NCBI GenBank assembly: GCA_903789615.1
Contig: CAIFEV010000003.1
Span: 62,001-126,000 of the forward strand
Length of the DNA stretch: 64,000 bases
Source of the DNA: an uncultured Lachnospiraceae bacterium
GTDB lineage: Bacteria > Bacillota > Clostridia > Lachnospirales > Lachnospiraceae
Reading direction: 5' to 3'
Of this stretch, positions 1 through 7,817 are shown one piece after another (within the stretch, counting starts at the first letter, position 1; every line of letters starts with the position of its first letter). A program made the position numbers and the translations under genes. Under the pieces are notes generated by a model, which saw nothing but the letters and a program-made list of their open reading frames with translations, was not told the DNA's origin and ran no database searches.

Positions 1-44
1 TCGCCGACACCGTGGAGATTTGCTGCCATCATAGTTCTTTTCAT
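1..44 (-). CDS. N-terminus of a probable zinc-type alcohol/polyol dehydrogenase (partial)
   Basis: Only the first 14 codons are inside the window. They read MKRTMMAANLHGVG, which resembles the N-terminus of medium-chain zinc dehydrogenases such as sorbitol or threonine dehydrogenase, where a short beta-strand is followed by a (L/H)HGxGD turn. An AGGA ribosome binding site lies about 7 bases upstream of the ATG at 44, which supports that start; in-frame ATGs at 32 and 29 are less well placed. A perfect 14-bp palindrome at 100-113 lies upstream and matches the operator-like sites near the GntR gene and the sugar transporter operon, so co-regulation with the sugar island is likely. The family call rests on very few residues and is tentative. 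Confidence 0.45.
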   Translation of the reverse strand, partial: MKRTMMAANLHGVG

Positions 45-99
45 TCGTTTTTCCTTTCTTTTCCGGGAGTGGAAAAATAAGAATACTTTTTGCGGAAAT

Positions 100-113
100 T
101 ATGTTATAACATA
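100..113. promoter_or_regulatory. Putative GntR-family operator, copy 1 (perfect palindrome)
   Basis: TATGTTATAACATA is a perfect 14-bp palindrome. It lies in the AT-rich gap between the left-edge minus-strand dehydrogenase-like gene and the plus-strand LRR/MBL gene. Near-identical sites occur at 2243-2256 and 2475-2488, both around the GntR regulator and the transporter promoter. Three copies in 2.5 kb, all in gene-start regions, are unlikely to be chance. Binding by the GntR protein is inferred. Confidence 0.65.
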
Positions 114-322
114 GCTATAAAAATCGATATATGTACTGTCTTATATAAAATTACATATCATTGAAAGGCAGAGGAATCAACACATTTGAAGATTCTGGAA
201 AACGTATTGATAAATTGTAAATAACCGTGATTATAGCTGCGCAGAATCAGTCAAAAACGATCAGGCGGCGCGGCCGTTTTTTACGGGAAATTCAGCGGGG
301 CAAGAAAGAGAGGACAGACACT

Positions 323-1558
323 TTGGACATCGGGGTTATGCAGTTTAAGGACAACGAAGAGATAAAGTTTTTCCGTGTCCCGGACGGGACGCGGGCAATC
401 CGGGCCAAGGCGTTTGAGAACTGCGTCAATCTGCGCGAAATCTGGCTGCCGGTGTCGCTTAAAAACATCGACATGAAAGCGTTCCACGGCTGCAGGAGCC
501 TTGAACGGATTCACTATGCGGGAACGGAAACAGAATGGGAGAAAGTTGAGATTAGCCCTGTCGGGACGGAGTGCCTGCGGGCGGAGAATTCAGCTTTGCT
601 CGAGGCCAAAAGGGACAGGGAATACAATAGATCTTCCGGAAACGAAGACGTGTATGAGAAAATCAGCGGGCTTCTTGTGAAACCGGACGGCGGGCTCCAT
701 ATTATCCCGGTGAAGCTGTGGCAGCCCGGTGTTTACGGAAAAACAGGCGACATGACGCTGATCCTTTTCCCGGAGGGCAAGTCCATGCTGATTGATACCG
801 GGTACTGCGCGAACTGGCCGGCGGTGCGGCGCTTCCTGGACCGTGTCCGGCTGGATCACCTGGATTTTATGGCGTTTTCGCACGCGGATCCGGATCATGT
901 GACCAATGCCAGGGCAATCGGTGAATACCTGTACCGGCGGGGCGGATCGGTCGGAAGGTTTTTATGGACCGGACAGAAGTACGGAGCGGTAGTGGATGAT
1001 TTTGAAGCGTTCCTGAGGGAAAGGCATGTCTTCATGGACTGCGCCGTGCTGGCCGGCCGCACATTTGCCGTCGATGGCGCGCGGATTTTGGTCCTGAACC
1101 CTGACGCGCAGGAAATCAGGGAGTGCGCCAATGAGGGATCCGTCCGCAATAACCAGTCGATGGCGCTTAAAATTACATATGGGAAAGCCTCCTTCCTGAC
1201 GTCGGGAGACCTGTATGAGAGCCAGGAGAAAAAGATGGTCTCGGTGTACGGAGAACGGCTGAAGGCATCCGTGATGAAAGTCAATCACCACGGGGCGTAT
1301 ACGTCCAGCTGCGCCGCGTGGCTTGGGGCGGTGCAGCCGGAGTTCGCGTTTACCGAGAACAATGACAACGGAGACAGCGGCCTGTCGGAAACCCTGCGCA
1401 AAAATGCCATCCGGTACGCAAGCACCGGATGGCAGGGGACAATGCTGGTTTCTTTGTACAGGGATGGCAGCCGGAAGGTGCAGGGCGAATATCCGCCGGG
1501 GGAGCACAACCTCCAGAGAATTGCCGTGCGGCCGGACCTGCTCATATGCGGAGCTTGA
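323..1558 (+). CDS. BspA-type leucine-rich repeat / ComEC-like metallo-beta-lactamase fusion protein
   Basis: The open frame begins with a GTG at 227, but no ribosome binding site precedes it. A TTG at 323 follows AGAGAGGACAGACAC and gives a 411-residue protein, so this start is preferred; ATG 338 is a further option. Residues about 12-65 resemble BspA/Treponema-type leucine-rich repeats (IPDG/VPDG, AFENC and AFHGC elements). Residues about 150-400 are a metallo-beta-lactamase fold with HADPDH at 187-192, a later SGDL aspartate and a KVNHHG motif, as in the hydrolase domain of ComEC-like proteins. No signal peptide or membrane segment is seen, so it should be cytoplasmic. The substrate is unknown. 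The reverse-oriented regulator downstream converges on it with a 16-base overlap. Confidence 0.7.
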   Translation: MDIGVMQFKDNEEIKFFRVPDGTRAIRAKAFENCVNLREIWLPVSLKNIDMKAFHGCRSLERIHYAGTETEWEKVEISPVGTECLRAENSALLEAKRDREYNRSSGNEDVYEKISGLLVKPDGGLHIIPVKLWQPGVYGKTGDMTLILFPEGKSMLIDTGYCANWPAVRRFLDRVRLDHLDFMAFSHADPDHVTNARAIGEYLYRRGGSVGRFLWTGQKYGAVVDDFEAFLRERHVFMDCAVLAGRTFAVDGARILVLNPDAQEIRECANEGSVRNNQSMALKITYGKASFLTSGDLYESQEKKMVSVYGERLKASVMKVNHHGAYTSSCAAWLGAVQPEFAFTENNDNGDSGLSETLRKNAIRYASTGWQGTMLVSLYRDGSRKVQGEYPPGEHNLQRIAVRPDLLICGA

Positions 1559-2255
1559 GGATGAACTCGTTGCGGGATGCCGGGTAATAGCTTTCCGTGT
1601 ACTCAACCAGCTCATCGTCGGAGTCAAGCACGGTCGAATAAATGAACAGCGACATACTCTTTTCCGGAAGCTCCATGAGATGGCAGCACCGGTTGTCGAG
1701 CTGCGCGATGTTGATGTGCTTCTCCAGGCGTCTGCGGTATACGTCGTGTTCGGCCATCGCGGCGTGTACCGAGATTTTTGTAAAATCATAATTCTGCAGG
1801 AAAAAGAGCTTTTTGGTGAAATAGGAAGTTGTCATCACAATCGGGCCGGCATTAAAGGAATTTTCAATGTACCGGAGCCGTGTCAGCTTCAGCACCGTGT
1901 CATTTGGCGTGAGCTTCAGCATTTTCTGGACATGTTCCGGGGCTTTCAGGAGACGGAATTCAATGACGTCGCTGGCAACCTTCTTGCCGCGTTTTTTCAT
2001 TTCTTTGTCAAAACTCTCGATGAAAATCGTCGAATCTTCCAGTTCTTTCGGGCTGGTGACAAAGGTGCCCTTTCCCTTTATCCGGTTCAGATATCCTTCG
2101 TTGACCAGCCGCGCCATAGCCGTGCGGACGGAAGGACGGCTGATTCCGAACTGCTGCGCCAGTTCGATCTCGGTCGGAAGCTTTGTGCCGACCGGCCACT
2201 CTTCATCCTGGATTTTCTTCATGATATAGTTATACACCTGATTATGTAATAACAT
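1542..2255 (-). CDS. GntR-family transcriptional regulator with UTRA ligand domain
   Basis: This 237-residue protein has an N-terminal winged helix-turn-helix (residues about 3-68, with FGISRPSVRTAMARL as the recognition region and GKGTFV in the wing) and a C-terminal UTRA domain (about 85-230), the HutC subfamily layout. HutC-type members usually repress sugar or amino-acid catabolic genes and are released by a pathway metabolite. ATG 2255 is chosen over the longer upstream frame because AGGAGGG lies just ahead of it. An operator-like palindrome covers the start codon (2243-2256), suggesting autoregulation. It is transcribed divergently from the ABC transporter operon and is its likely regulator. 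The inducer is unknown. Confidence 0.92.
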   Translation of the reverse strand: MLLHNQVYNYIMKKIQDEEWPVGTKLPTEIELAQQFGISRPSVRTAMARLVNEGYLNRIKGKGTFVTSPKELEDSTIFIESFDKEMKKRGKKVASDVIEFRLLKAPEHVQKMLKLTPNDTVLKLTRLRYIENSFNAGPIVMTTSYFTKKLFFLQNYDFTKISVHAAMAEHDVYRRRLEKHINIAQLDNRCCHLMELPEKSMSLFIYSTVLDSDDELVEYTESYYPASRNEFILKLRI

Positions 2256-2256
2256 A
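2243..2256. promoter_or_regulatory. Putative GntR-family operator, copy 2 (over the regulator start codon)
   Basis: TATGTAATAACATA differs by one base from the perfect palindrome at 100-113. It covers the start codon of the GntR gene (2253-2255). A repressor bound here would block its own transcription. The bases also encode the regulator's first residues (MLLHN), so coincidence is possible for this copy. Confidence 0.5.
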
Positions 2257-2451
2257 TGAACCCTCCTGACTCTGCCGCGCCGGGCAGAACCGCCGGCCGG
2301 CATAAAGACAGCCGGCGGCGAGAAGACAAATGTATGGAAACAGCGGTACTGCGTTATTTCTTTGTCAATACATTTGACTTCATTTCAATTATTATAGACG
2401 ATTTATAAAGAAAATCGAACAAGTAATTTGTGAAAATTTTAAATTAATGTA

Positions 2452-2480
2452 TTGACAAAGCTGAAAATGAATATTATGTT
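2452..2480 (+). promoter_or_regulatory. Sigma-A promoter of the sugar transporter operon
   Basis: A perfect -35 box TTGACA (2452-2457) is followed by a 17-bp spacer and the -10 box TATGTT (2475-2480). The -10 box is the first half of the palindrome at 2475-2488, so a bound repressor would exclude RNA polymerase. The first gene starts at 2603. Confidence 0.75.
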
Positions 2481-2488
2481 ATGACATA
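2475..2488. promoter_or_regulatory. Putative GntR-family operator, copy 3 (on the -10 box)
   Basis: TATGTTATGACATA differs by one base from the perfect palindrome at 100-113 and overlaps the -10 hexamer of the transporter promoter. The placement is that of a classical repressor site. Confidence 0.7.
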
Positions 2489-2602
2489 TAAAGACATGGA
2501 CGACCGAAAATATCAATAACCGTTCCGATACGTTTACGTCCGGAAGTGCGTGCAAATTTACGAAACGGCGAGCGTTTCGAAGAGAAGAAAAGGAGAAAAA
2601 GC

Positions 2603-4045
2603 ATGAGAAAAAATCTGGTGAGAGCAGGGAGCGCTGTCCTGGCGGCAGCCATGCTGACCGGTCTTACGGCCTGCGGCGGCAGTGGCGGGAGCAGCACGAC
2701 AGCCACGACGAAGGCGGGGGCGGCTTCCAGCAGCACGGCAACTACAATGGCGGCAGCAGGTAAAACCGCCGCGGCAAAGAACAACGGCGAGACGATCACG
2801 CTGAACCTCTGGGGCGGCATCCCGGGAGAATACGGGTATGACGAGATGGTCGAGAACTTCAACAAGGAGTTCAAAGACAAGGGAATTCAGATGGAGTATA
2901 CCCGGTACAAGAACGACAGCGACGGCAACCTGCAGCTGGACACCTATCTTTCCAGCGGCGGCAGCATCGACATTTACATGGGATATGGCGGTATTTCCAG
3001 ACTGAAGACCCGTGTCGAGGCCGGGACGGCGCTGGATATGACGGACTACCTCAAGGCGCGCGGTTTTGACCCGGTCGGGGAGCTCGGCGCCACCAACGTG
3101 ACAGGATATCAGATCGATGACAAATATTACGCCCTGCCGACGAAATATGAAAACAAGGGCTGGATGGTTATCAACGAAGATCTGTTTAAGGAAGCCGGGA
3201 TTGAGATCCCGTTGAAGGGCTGGACATACGAGGAGTTCCGGGAAGACGCAAAGAAGCTGACCAAAGGCGACGGCCAGGACAAGATTTGGGGCATGTACTG
3301 GAACCTGGGTTCAGGAATTGGCGATTCTATAGAATTTGTCGGGGCGCCACTGAAACAGTACAAGACGTATTCCAATGACGAAGGGACTTCGACCAATTTT
3401 GACAATGAGCTCTGGAAGAAAGGGCTTCAGCTGATCAAGGACACCTATGACGACGGAAGCGCCATGAGCTATGAGACCGAGACGGCGGACAATGTGACGT
3501 TTGACCAGGTGTTCCTCGAGGGGAAGGCGGCGATGTCGGCCGGCATCTACAACCTGCGGATTATCAACGATCTGGACACCTACCCGCATGACTTCACGAC
3601 GGCCATCGTCCCGTTCCCGGTTCCGGACGAGTCTTACATGAATGAGTACGACTATTCCTACAGACCGGGTGCCGGCGACCTGATCTGCGTAAATCCGAAG
3701 TCGGAGCACATCGAAGAGGCTATGGACTTCGTGCTTTGGTACATCAAAGGCGGTATGGCTCCGCTGGCATCCAGCGGCCGTATCCCGCTCTGGAAGGGAT
3801 TTGATGCAGACCTTGTCACGAAGGCGCTCTGCGCAAAGGAAGGCGTCTTTGATCCGGAATCTGTGAAGGCTTACATGGCGGTCGACGGGACCAAGGCAGT
3901 CAAGACCATTTCGACAAAGAATGATTCCAAGATCAACGATGTCAAGAAGGAAGAGGAGCAGGCATTCCTCCTGGGACAGGAAGATGTGGATACCTGCTGC
4001 AGCAACATGAAGACCCGGGCGGACGCGATTCTGGCCGGCGAATAA
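2603..4045 (+). CDS. ABC transporter sugar-binding lipoprotein
   Basis: This 480-residue extracytoplasmic solute-binding protein is of the family 1 (MalE/UgpB-like) type. It has a lipoprotein signal peptide with lipobox LTAC and acylated Cys24, then a low-complexity Ser/Thr/Ala/Gly linker to about residue 65. The mature domain starts near ITLNLWGGIPGE. ATG 2603 is preceded by AAGGAG. It should capture a mono- or oligosaccharide, or a sugar derivative, outside the membrane and deliver it to the two permeases downstream. It is the first gene of the promoter/operator at 2452-2488. A terminator-like hairpin immediately after it probably raises its dose over the permeases. The ligand cannot be read from the sequence. 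Confidence 0.93.
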   Translation: MRKNLVRAGSAVLAAAMLTGLTACGGSGGSSTTATTKAGAASSSTATTMAAAGKTAAAKNNGETITLNLWGGIPGEYGYDEMVENFNKEFKDKGIQMEYTRYKNDSDGNLQLDTYLSSGGSIDIYMGYGGISRLKTRVEAGTALDMTDYLKARGFDPVGELGATNVTGYQIDDKYYALPTKYENKGWMVINEDLFKEAGIEIPLKGWTYEEFREDAKKLTKGDGQDKIWGMYWNLGSGIGDSIEFVGAPLKQYKTYSNDEGTSTNFDNELWKKGLQLIKDTYDDGSAMSYETETADNVTFDQVFLEGKAAMSAGIYNLRIINDLDTYPHDFTTAIVPFPVPDESYMNEYDYSYRPGAGDLICVNPKSEHIEEAMDFVLWYIKGGMAPLASSGRIPLWKGFDADLVTKALCAKEGVFDPESVKAYMAVDGTKAVKTISTKNDSKINDVKKEEEQAFLLGQEDVDTCCSNMKTRADAILAGE

Positions 4046-4059
4046 AGAAAGGGATTTGT

Positions 4060-4114
4060 GCAGAGGCACCTGGCGCAGTGCAGAGATGCACAGGCGCGGT
4101 GCCTCTGCTTTTTT
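4060..4114 (+). terminator. Intra-operon hairpin with T-tract
   Basis: An 11-bp perfect stem, GCAGAGGCACC (4060-4070) with GGTGCCTCTGC (4098-4108), is followed by TTTTTT. It sits between the binding-protein gene and the first permease. It is likely a leaky terminator or an RNA-stabilising end giving excess binding protein. Confidence 0.85.
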
Positions 4115-4138
4115 AAGGGTTTCCATAAGGAGAATGAT

Positions 4139-5035
4139 ATGAGCGGCAAAAAGAAAAAAGCGGTGCGCGAGCAGCTTACGGCGACCGTATTTCTTCTTCC
4201 GAGTCTGATCGGCCTTGTCCTCTTCAGCCTGATTCCGCTGGTGTTTTCACTGTTTATCAGTCTGACGGACTGGAACTTTCTGAACGGAATGGGAAGCTGG
4301 AATTTCATCGGGCTCGAGAATTTCCTCGATATGTGGACCGATGAATGGTTCCTGGCTTCCCTGAAAAATACATTCATCTATACGATTGTCGTCGTACCGA
4401 TCGGTCTGTTTCTGGCGCTGATCATCGCGGCCCTGATTGACAGCTTTATCAGTGACAGGCTCGCCAATGTCCTGCGGGTGACGATGTATATGCCGAAGAT
4501 CTGTAACATCGTGGCATCCGCCGCGATCTGGATCATGCTGTACTCCACCTACGGGCCGTTTACCCAGCTGATGCGGCTGCTTGGTTGGGAGAATCCGCCG
4601 CATTTCCTGGCCAGTTATACCTGGGCGCTGCCGGCGATCATGCTGATGAGCATCTGGAGCGGTCTTGGGTATCATGTATTTATTTACAGCGCCGGCATGG
4701 CCGGGATATCCAGGGATCTGTATGAGGCGGCCGAACTGGATGGTGCCGGTGCCATACAGAAGTTCTGGTATGTGACAATTCCGCAGCTTCGTCCGACCAC
4801 ATTTTTCCTGATGATAACCGGAATCATCGGCTCGTTTAAAGTATTCGGCTCTGTGAACGTAATGACCCAGGGCGGACCCGGACATTCGACGTACACGCTC
4901 GTGTATTACATTTATAAATCCGCGTTCTCCTATTACAACATGGGCTACGCGTCTGCGGTCGCGGTAATCCTGTTCCTGATTCTGCTTGTCGTGACGCTGG
5001 TTCAGTGGAAGCACAACAACGGCAGCAGCGATTGA
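4139..5035 (+). CDS. ABC sugar transporter permease (MalF/UgpA type)
   Basis: A 298-residue membrane protein with about six transmembrane helices, beginning near TATVFLLPSLIGLVLF. The cytoplasmic EAA loop reads EAAELDGAGAIQKFWYVTIP, the surface that docks on the ATPase subunit. ATG 4139 follows AAGGAG by 7 bases; the longer frame from 4058 runs through the hairpin and is rejected. It pairs with the second permease downstream to form the import channel. No ATP-binding subunit is encoded nearby, so the system probably borrows a shared MsmX-like ATPase, as many Bacillota sugar importers do. Confidence 0.92.
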   Translation: MSGKKKKAVREQLTATVFLLPSLIGLVLFSLIPLVFSLFISLTDWNFLNGMGSWNFIGLENFLDMWTDEWFLASLKNTFIYTIVVVPIGLFLALIIAALIDSFISDRLANVLRVTMYMPKICNIVASAAIWIMLYSTYGPFTQLMRLLGWENPPHFLASYTWALPAIMLMSIWSGLGYHVFIYSAGMAGISRDLYEAAELDGAGAIQKFWYVTIPQLRPTTFFLMITGIIGSFKVFGSVNVMTQGGPGHSTYTLVYYIYKSAFSYYNMGYASAVAVILFLILLVVTLVQWKHNNGSSD

Positions 5036-5047
5036 GGTGTGACGAAT

Positions 5048-5914
5048 ATGGCTAAAGAACAAAGTAAACTGAAGAAAAAGAGCCCTGTTCCGAAAATTGT
5101 CTGGAGCATACTCCTGATCCTGTTCGCCCTGCTGATGATCACACCTTTCCTGTGGATGCTGTCATCTTCTTTCAAACTGGAACGGGATGTGATGAAATTC
5201 CCGATTGAATGGATTCCGTCAAATCCGGTTCTGAACAATTACAAGACGGTTCTTCACATCGGCGTCAAGAGCAAGAACTATCATTTTCTTCTGGCCTACG
5301 CGAACTCGATCAAGGTTTCGATCCTTGCCACTCTGACGAGTGTCCTGTCGGCGATGCTGGCCGGGTACGCATTTGCCAAGTTGAAATTCAAGGGCTCGAA
5401 TGTGCTGTTCATCATTTATCTGATGCAGATGATGGTTCCGTCCCAGCTCACCCTGATCCCGAGATTCGTCGCATTCTCCGAACTCGGGCTTGTGAATACG
5501 CACTTTTCGATCATCGCGCCGAAGATTATCTCCGTCTCCGCGACCTTCATGATGCGGCAGGCGTTTATGGCCGTCCCGGAGGAGCTCCGGGAGAGCGCCA
5601 AGATGGACGGAGCCGGGGAATGGAAGACATGCTGGAGGATCATGGTTCCGCAGATCCGGCCGACGATCGGCGCCATGACAACGGTCGCGTTTCTTGACAA
5701 CTGGAACAGCTATCTGGATCCGCTCGTCTTTCTCTCGGACTGGAGGCTGATGACGCTTCCGATCGCCCTGAACCAGTTCGTATCAGAAGAAGGCTCAAAA
5801 TACGGGCTGATTTCAGCAGCCTGCTGCCTGACCGTAATCCCGGTGTTTATTGTGTTCCTTGTCGGACAAAAGTTCTTCATCAAAGGACTGACCGTCGGCG
5901 CTGTCAAGGGCTGA
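5048..5914 (+). CDS. ABC sugar transporter permease (MalG/UgpE type)
   Basis: A 288-residue membrane protein of the MalG-like CUT1 family with about six transmembrane helices. Its EAA loop is ESAKMDGAGEWKTCWRIMVP. ATG 5048 is preferred over GTG 5039 because GAGGTG at 5034-5039 acts as its ribosome binding site and overlaps the stop of the first permease. The spacing shows translational coupling. It completes the importer with the lipoprotein and the first permease. The next gene, an FAD oxidoreductase, begins 48 bases later with no terminator, so import and oxidation are in one transcript. Confidence 0.92.
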   Translation: MAKEQSKLKKKSPVPKIVWSILLILFALLMITPFLWMLSSSFKLERDVMKFPIEWIPSNPVLNNYKTVLHIGVKSKNYHFLLAYANSIKVSILATLTSVLSAMLAGYAFAKLKFKGSNVLFIIYLMQMMVPSQLTLIPRFVAFSELGLVNTHFSIIAPKIISVSATFMMRQAFMAVPEELRESAKMDGAGEWKTCWRIMVPQIRPTIGAMTTVAFLDNWNSYLDPLVFLSDWRLMTLPIALNQFVSEEGSKYGLISAACCLTVIPVFIVFLVGQKFFIKGLTVGAVKG

Positions 5915-5961
5915 TGACCATTCTTACAGAAACAGGAAGGTCTGCAGGGGGTGGATCATAC

Positions 5962-7809
5962 ATGAAAAATTTTAAAGAGTACTCGCTGCATTTTGATTTT
6001 ATCATCGTAGGCGGAGGTTTTACCGGATTGTGCGCGGCCCTGGCGGCAGCGAGGCTGGGGGCAAAGACGGCGCTGGTGCAGGAAAGGCCGGTTCTCGGCG
6101 GCAACGGAAGCAGCGAGATAAGGATGCACATCTGCGGCGCGTCGGACAACGGCACTAAGCCGGAGCTCTCCGAAGGCGGCATCATTCACGAATTGATGCT
6201 CGCCAATAAAAGGATCAATGACAATTATAATTTTTCGATCTGGTCGGCGGTGCTTTTTGACGCGGCCAGGAAGGAAAAGAATCTGAGCGTATTCTACAAT
6301 ACGACCATGCACGAGGTGCACTGCAAAGACAGGAAAGTGACCAGCATCGACTGTTATCAGATGACGACCGAAAAGACGTTCCATCTGTTTGCGCCGGTCT
6401 TTGCGGACTGCACGGGAAACGGCACGTTGTCTGTCTTTGCCGGGGCTGCGTTCAAGACCGGCAGCGAGGGGAAGGACGCATACGGCGAGCCGGACGCCCC
6501 GCAGGAGGCGAACGGGCACCGCATGGGCAACACGCTGCTCTTCAAGGCGAGGGACACCGGTCATCCGGTGAAGTTCATCCCGCCGGTAGAATGCATGCAT
6601 TTTACAGAGAAGCAGCTGAAATTCCGCCAGCACACCAACGTTATGCCGCCACAGGAAGGCGGCAATGATGAAGACGATGTCAAATGGATGTTCGGCGGCA
6701 TCTGTCAGGATTACGGCTACTGGTGGGTGGAAATCCCTGGGACGTCAGACGATATCGTAAGCGAGTACGAGGATATCCGGAACCAGCTTGTTGCCGCGAT
6801 CTACGGCGTATGGGACCATATCAAGAACGGCGGTGACCACGGGGCGGAAAACTACGAGCTGGTCTGGGTCGGCATGCTGCCGGGTGTGCGGGAGAGCCGC
6901 CGGATCGTCGGCGACTATGTGTTAAATGAAAAAGACGTCCTGGCCAACCGGAAGTTCCCGGACGCGGTCGCTTACGGCGGCTGGCATATCGACAACCATG
7001 TCCCGCTCGGGCTGTTTGATTTCGACAAGCTGCCGGCTTCCGTGATCGGATACCCGGGTTCCTATACGATACCGTACCGCAGCTATCTGGTAAAAGATTT
7101 CGACAATCTGTATGTCGGCGGCCGGTGCCTGAGCGCTTCCAAGCTCGGCATGGCGACGTCCCGCGTCATGGGAACCTGCGCCATCGGCGGCCAGGCAATC
7201 GGCACCGCGGCGGCAATCGCGGTGCAAGACGGCGTTTCGATCCGCGATGTAAACATCCACAAAGTGCAGCAGCAGTTGCTAGAGGATGACTGTTATATCC
7301 CGGGCGTGCGTAACGAAGAGGTGAATGACCTGGCCAGGAAGGCGAGTGTCACGGCGTCTTCCGCAAAGAAGGATTTTGCGCCGGAAAGCGTTATCAGCGG
7401 GATTTCCCGCGCGATTGACGGGGAGAACAACGAGTGGCGTTCCGAGCCGCTCATGCCGGACGGCACCGGCGCGTGGCTGCAGCTTGCCCTTGCGGCGCCG
7501 GCCCGCGTTTCCCGGGTGCAGGTGACATTTGACTCGAATTTCTATATTGAGAAAAAGATCACGCTGTCGTCGAGGCGGCAGCACCAGCAGAAAATCGGCA
7601 TCCCGGCTGAACTTGTGAAGGATTACGATGTAGAATTGCTTAAAGGACGGGAAGTCATTGCCAGCAGACAGGTCCGGGGCAATTACCAGAGACTGAACCG
7701 GGTGTACTTTGAAACGCCGGTTTCCTGTGACGCCGTGCGGATCCGGGTGCTTGCGACCAACGGCATTCCGGAAGCGAGAATTTTTGAAGTGAGAGTGTAC
7801 GGAGAGTGA
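5962..7809 (+). CDS. FAD-dependent oxidoreductase with C-terminal beta-sandwich domain, paralog 1
   Basis: This 615-residue protein opens with a Rossmann FAD-binding motif, GGGFTG at 17-22, then LGGNGSSEIRMH, as in the FAD_oxidored family (PF12831-like). A second dinucleotide-fold segment, YVGGRCLSASKLG with GTCAIGGQAIGTAAA, lies near residues 390-420. The last 150 residues look like a discoidin/F5-8-type galactose-binding fold (AIDGENNEWRS, then RVSRVQVTFDS). No signal peptide is present, so it acts in the cytoplasm. ATG 5962 follows GGGGGTGG. It lies behind the sugar permeases, overlaps the reach of the next gene's ribosome binding site, and has a clear paralog at 8797. Oxidation of an imported sugar or glycoside is inferred; no substrate is established. 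Confidence 0.85.
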   Translation: MKNFKEYSLHFDFIIVGGGFTGLCAALAAARLGAKTALVQERPVLGGNGSSEIRMHICGASDNGTKPELSEGGIIHELMLANKRINDNYNFSIWSAVLFDAARKEKNLSVFYNTTMHEVHCKDRKVTSIDCYQMTTEKTFHLFAPVFADCTGNGTLSVFAGAAFKTGSEGKDAYGEPDAPQEANGHRMGNTLLFKARDTGHPVKFIPPVECMHFTEKQLKFRQHTNVMPPQEGGNDEDDVKWMFGGICQDYGYWWVEIPGTSDDIVSEYEDIRNQLVAAIYGVWDHIKNGGDHGAENYELVWVGMLPGVRESRRIVGDYVLNEKDVLANRKFPDAVAYGGWHIDNHVPLGLFDFDKLPASVIGYPGSYTIPYRSYLVKDFDNLYVGGRCLSASKLGMATSRVMGTCAIGGQAIGTAAAIAVQDGVSIRDVNIHKVQQQLLEDDCYIPGVRNEEVNDLARKASVTASSAKKDFAPESVISGISRAIDGENNEWRSEPLMPDGTGAWLQLALAAPARVSRVQVTFDSNFYIEKKITLSSRRQHQQKIGIPAELVKDYDVELLKGREVIASRQVRGNYQRLNRVYFETPVSCDAVRIRVLATNGIPEARIFEVRVYGE

Positions 7810-7817
7810 GGAAAGTC

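Larger units (their letters stand above)
2256..2602. other. 347-bp divergent intergenic region
   Basis: This AT-rich gap separates the GntR gene from the sugar transporter operon. It holds the regulator's AGGAGGG ribosome binding site (2261-2267), the TTGACA-17-TATGTT promoter and operator of the transporter operon (2452-2488), and its AAGGAG ribosome binding site (about 2590). A TATAAT-like element on the minus strand near 2391-2396 may serve the regulator but has no good -35 box. No further gene is seen. Confidence 0.7.

Noticed and set aside
227-322. Upstream GTG start extension of the LRR/MBL gene
   Set aside because: No ribosome binding site precedes GTG 227, while TTG 323 has AGAGAGG at a good distance. 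The extra 32 residues show no domain.
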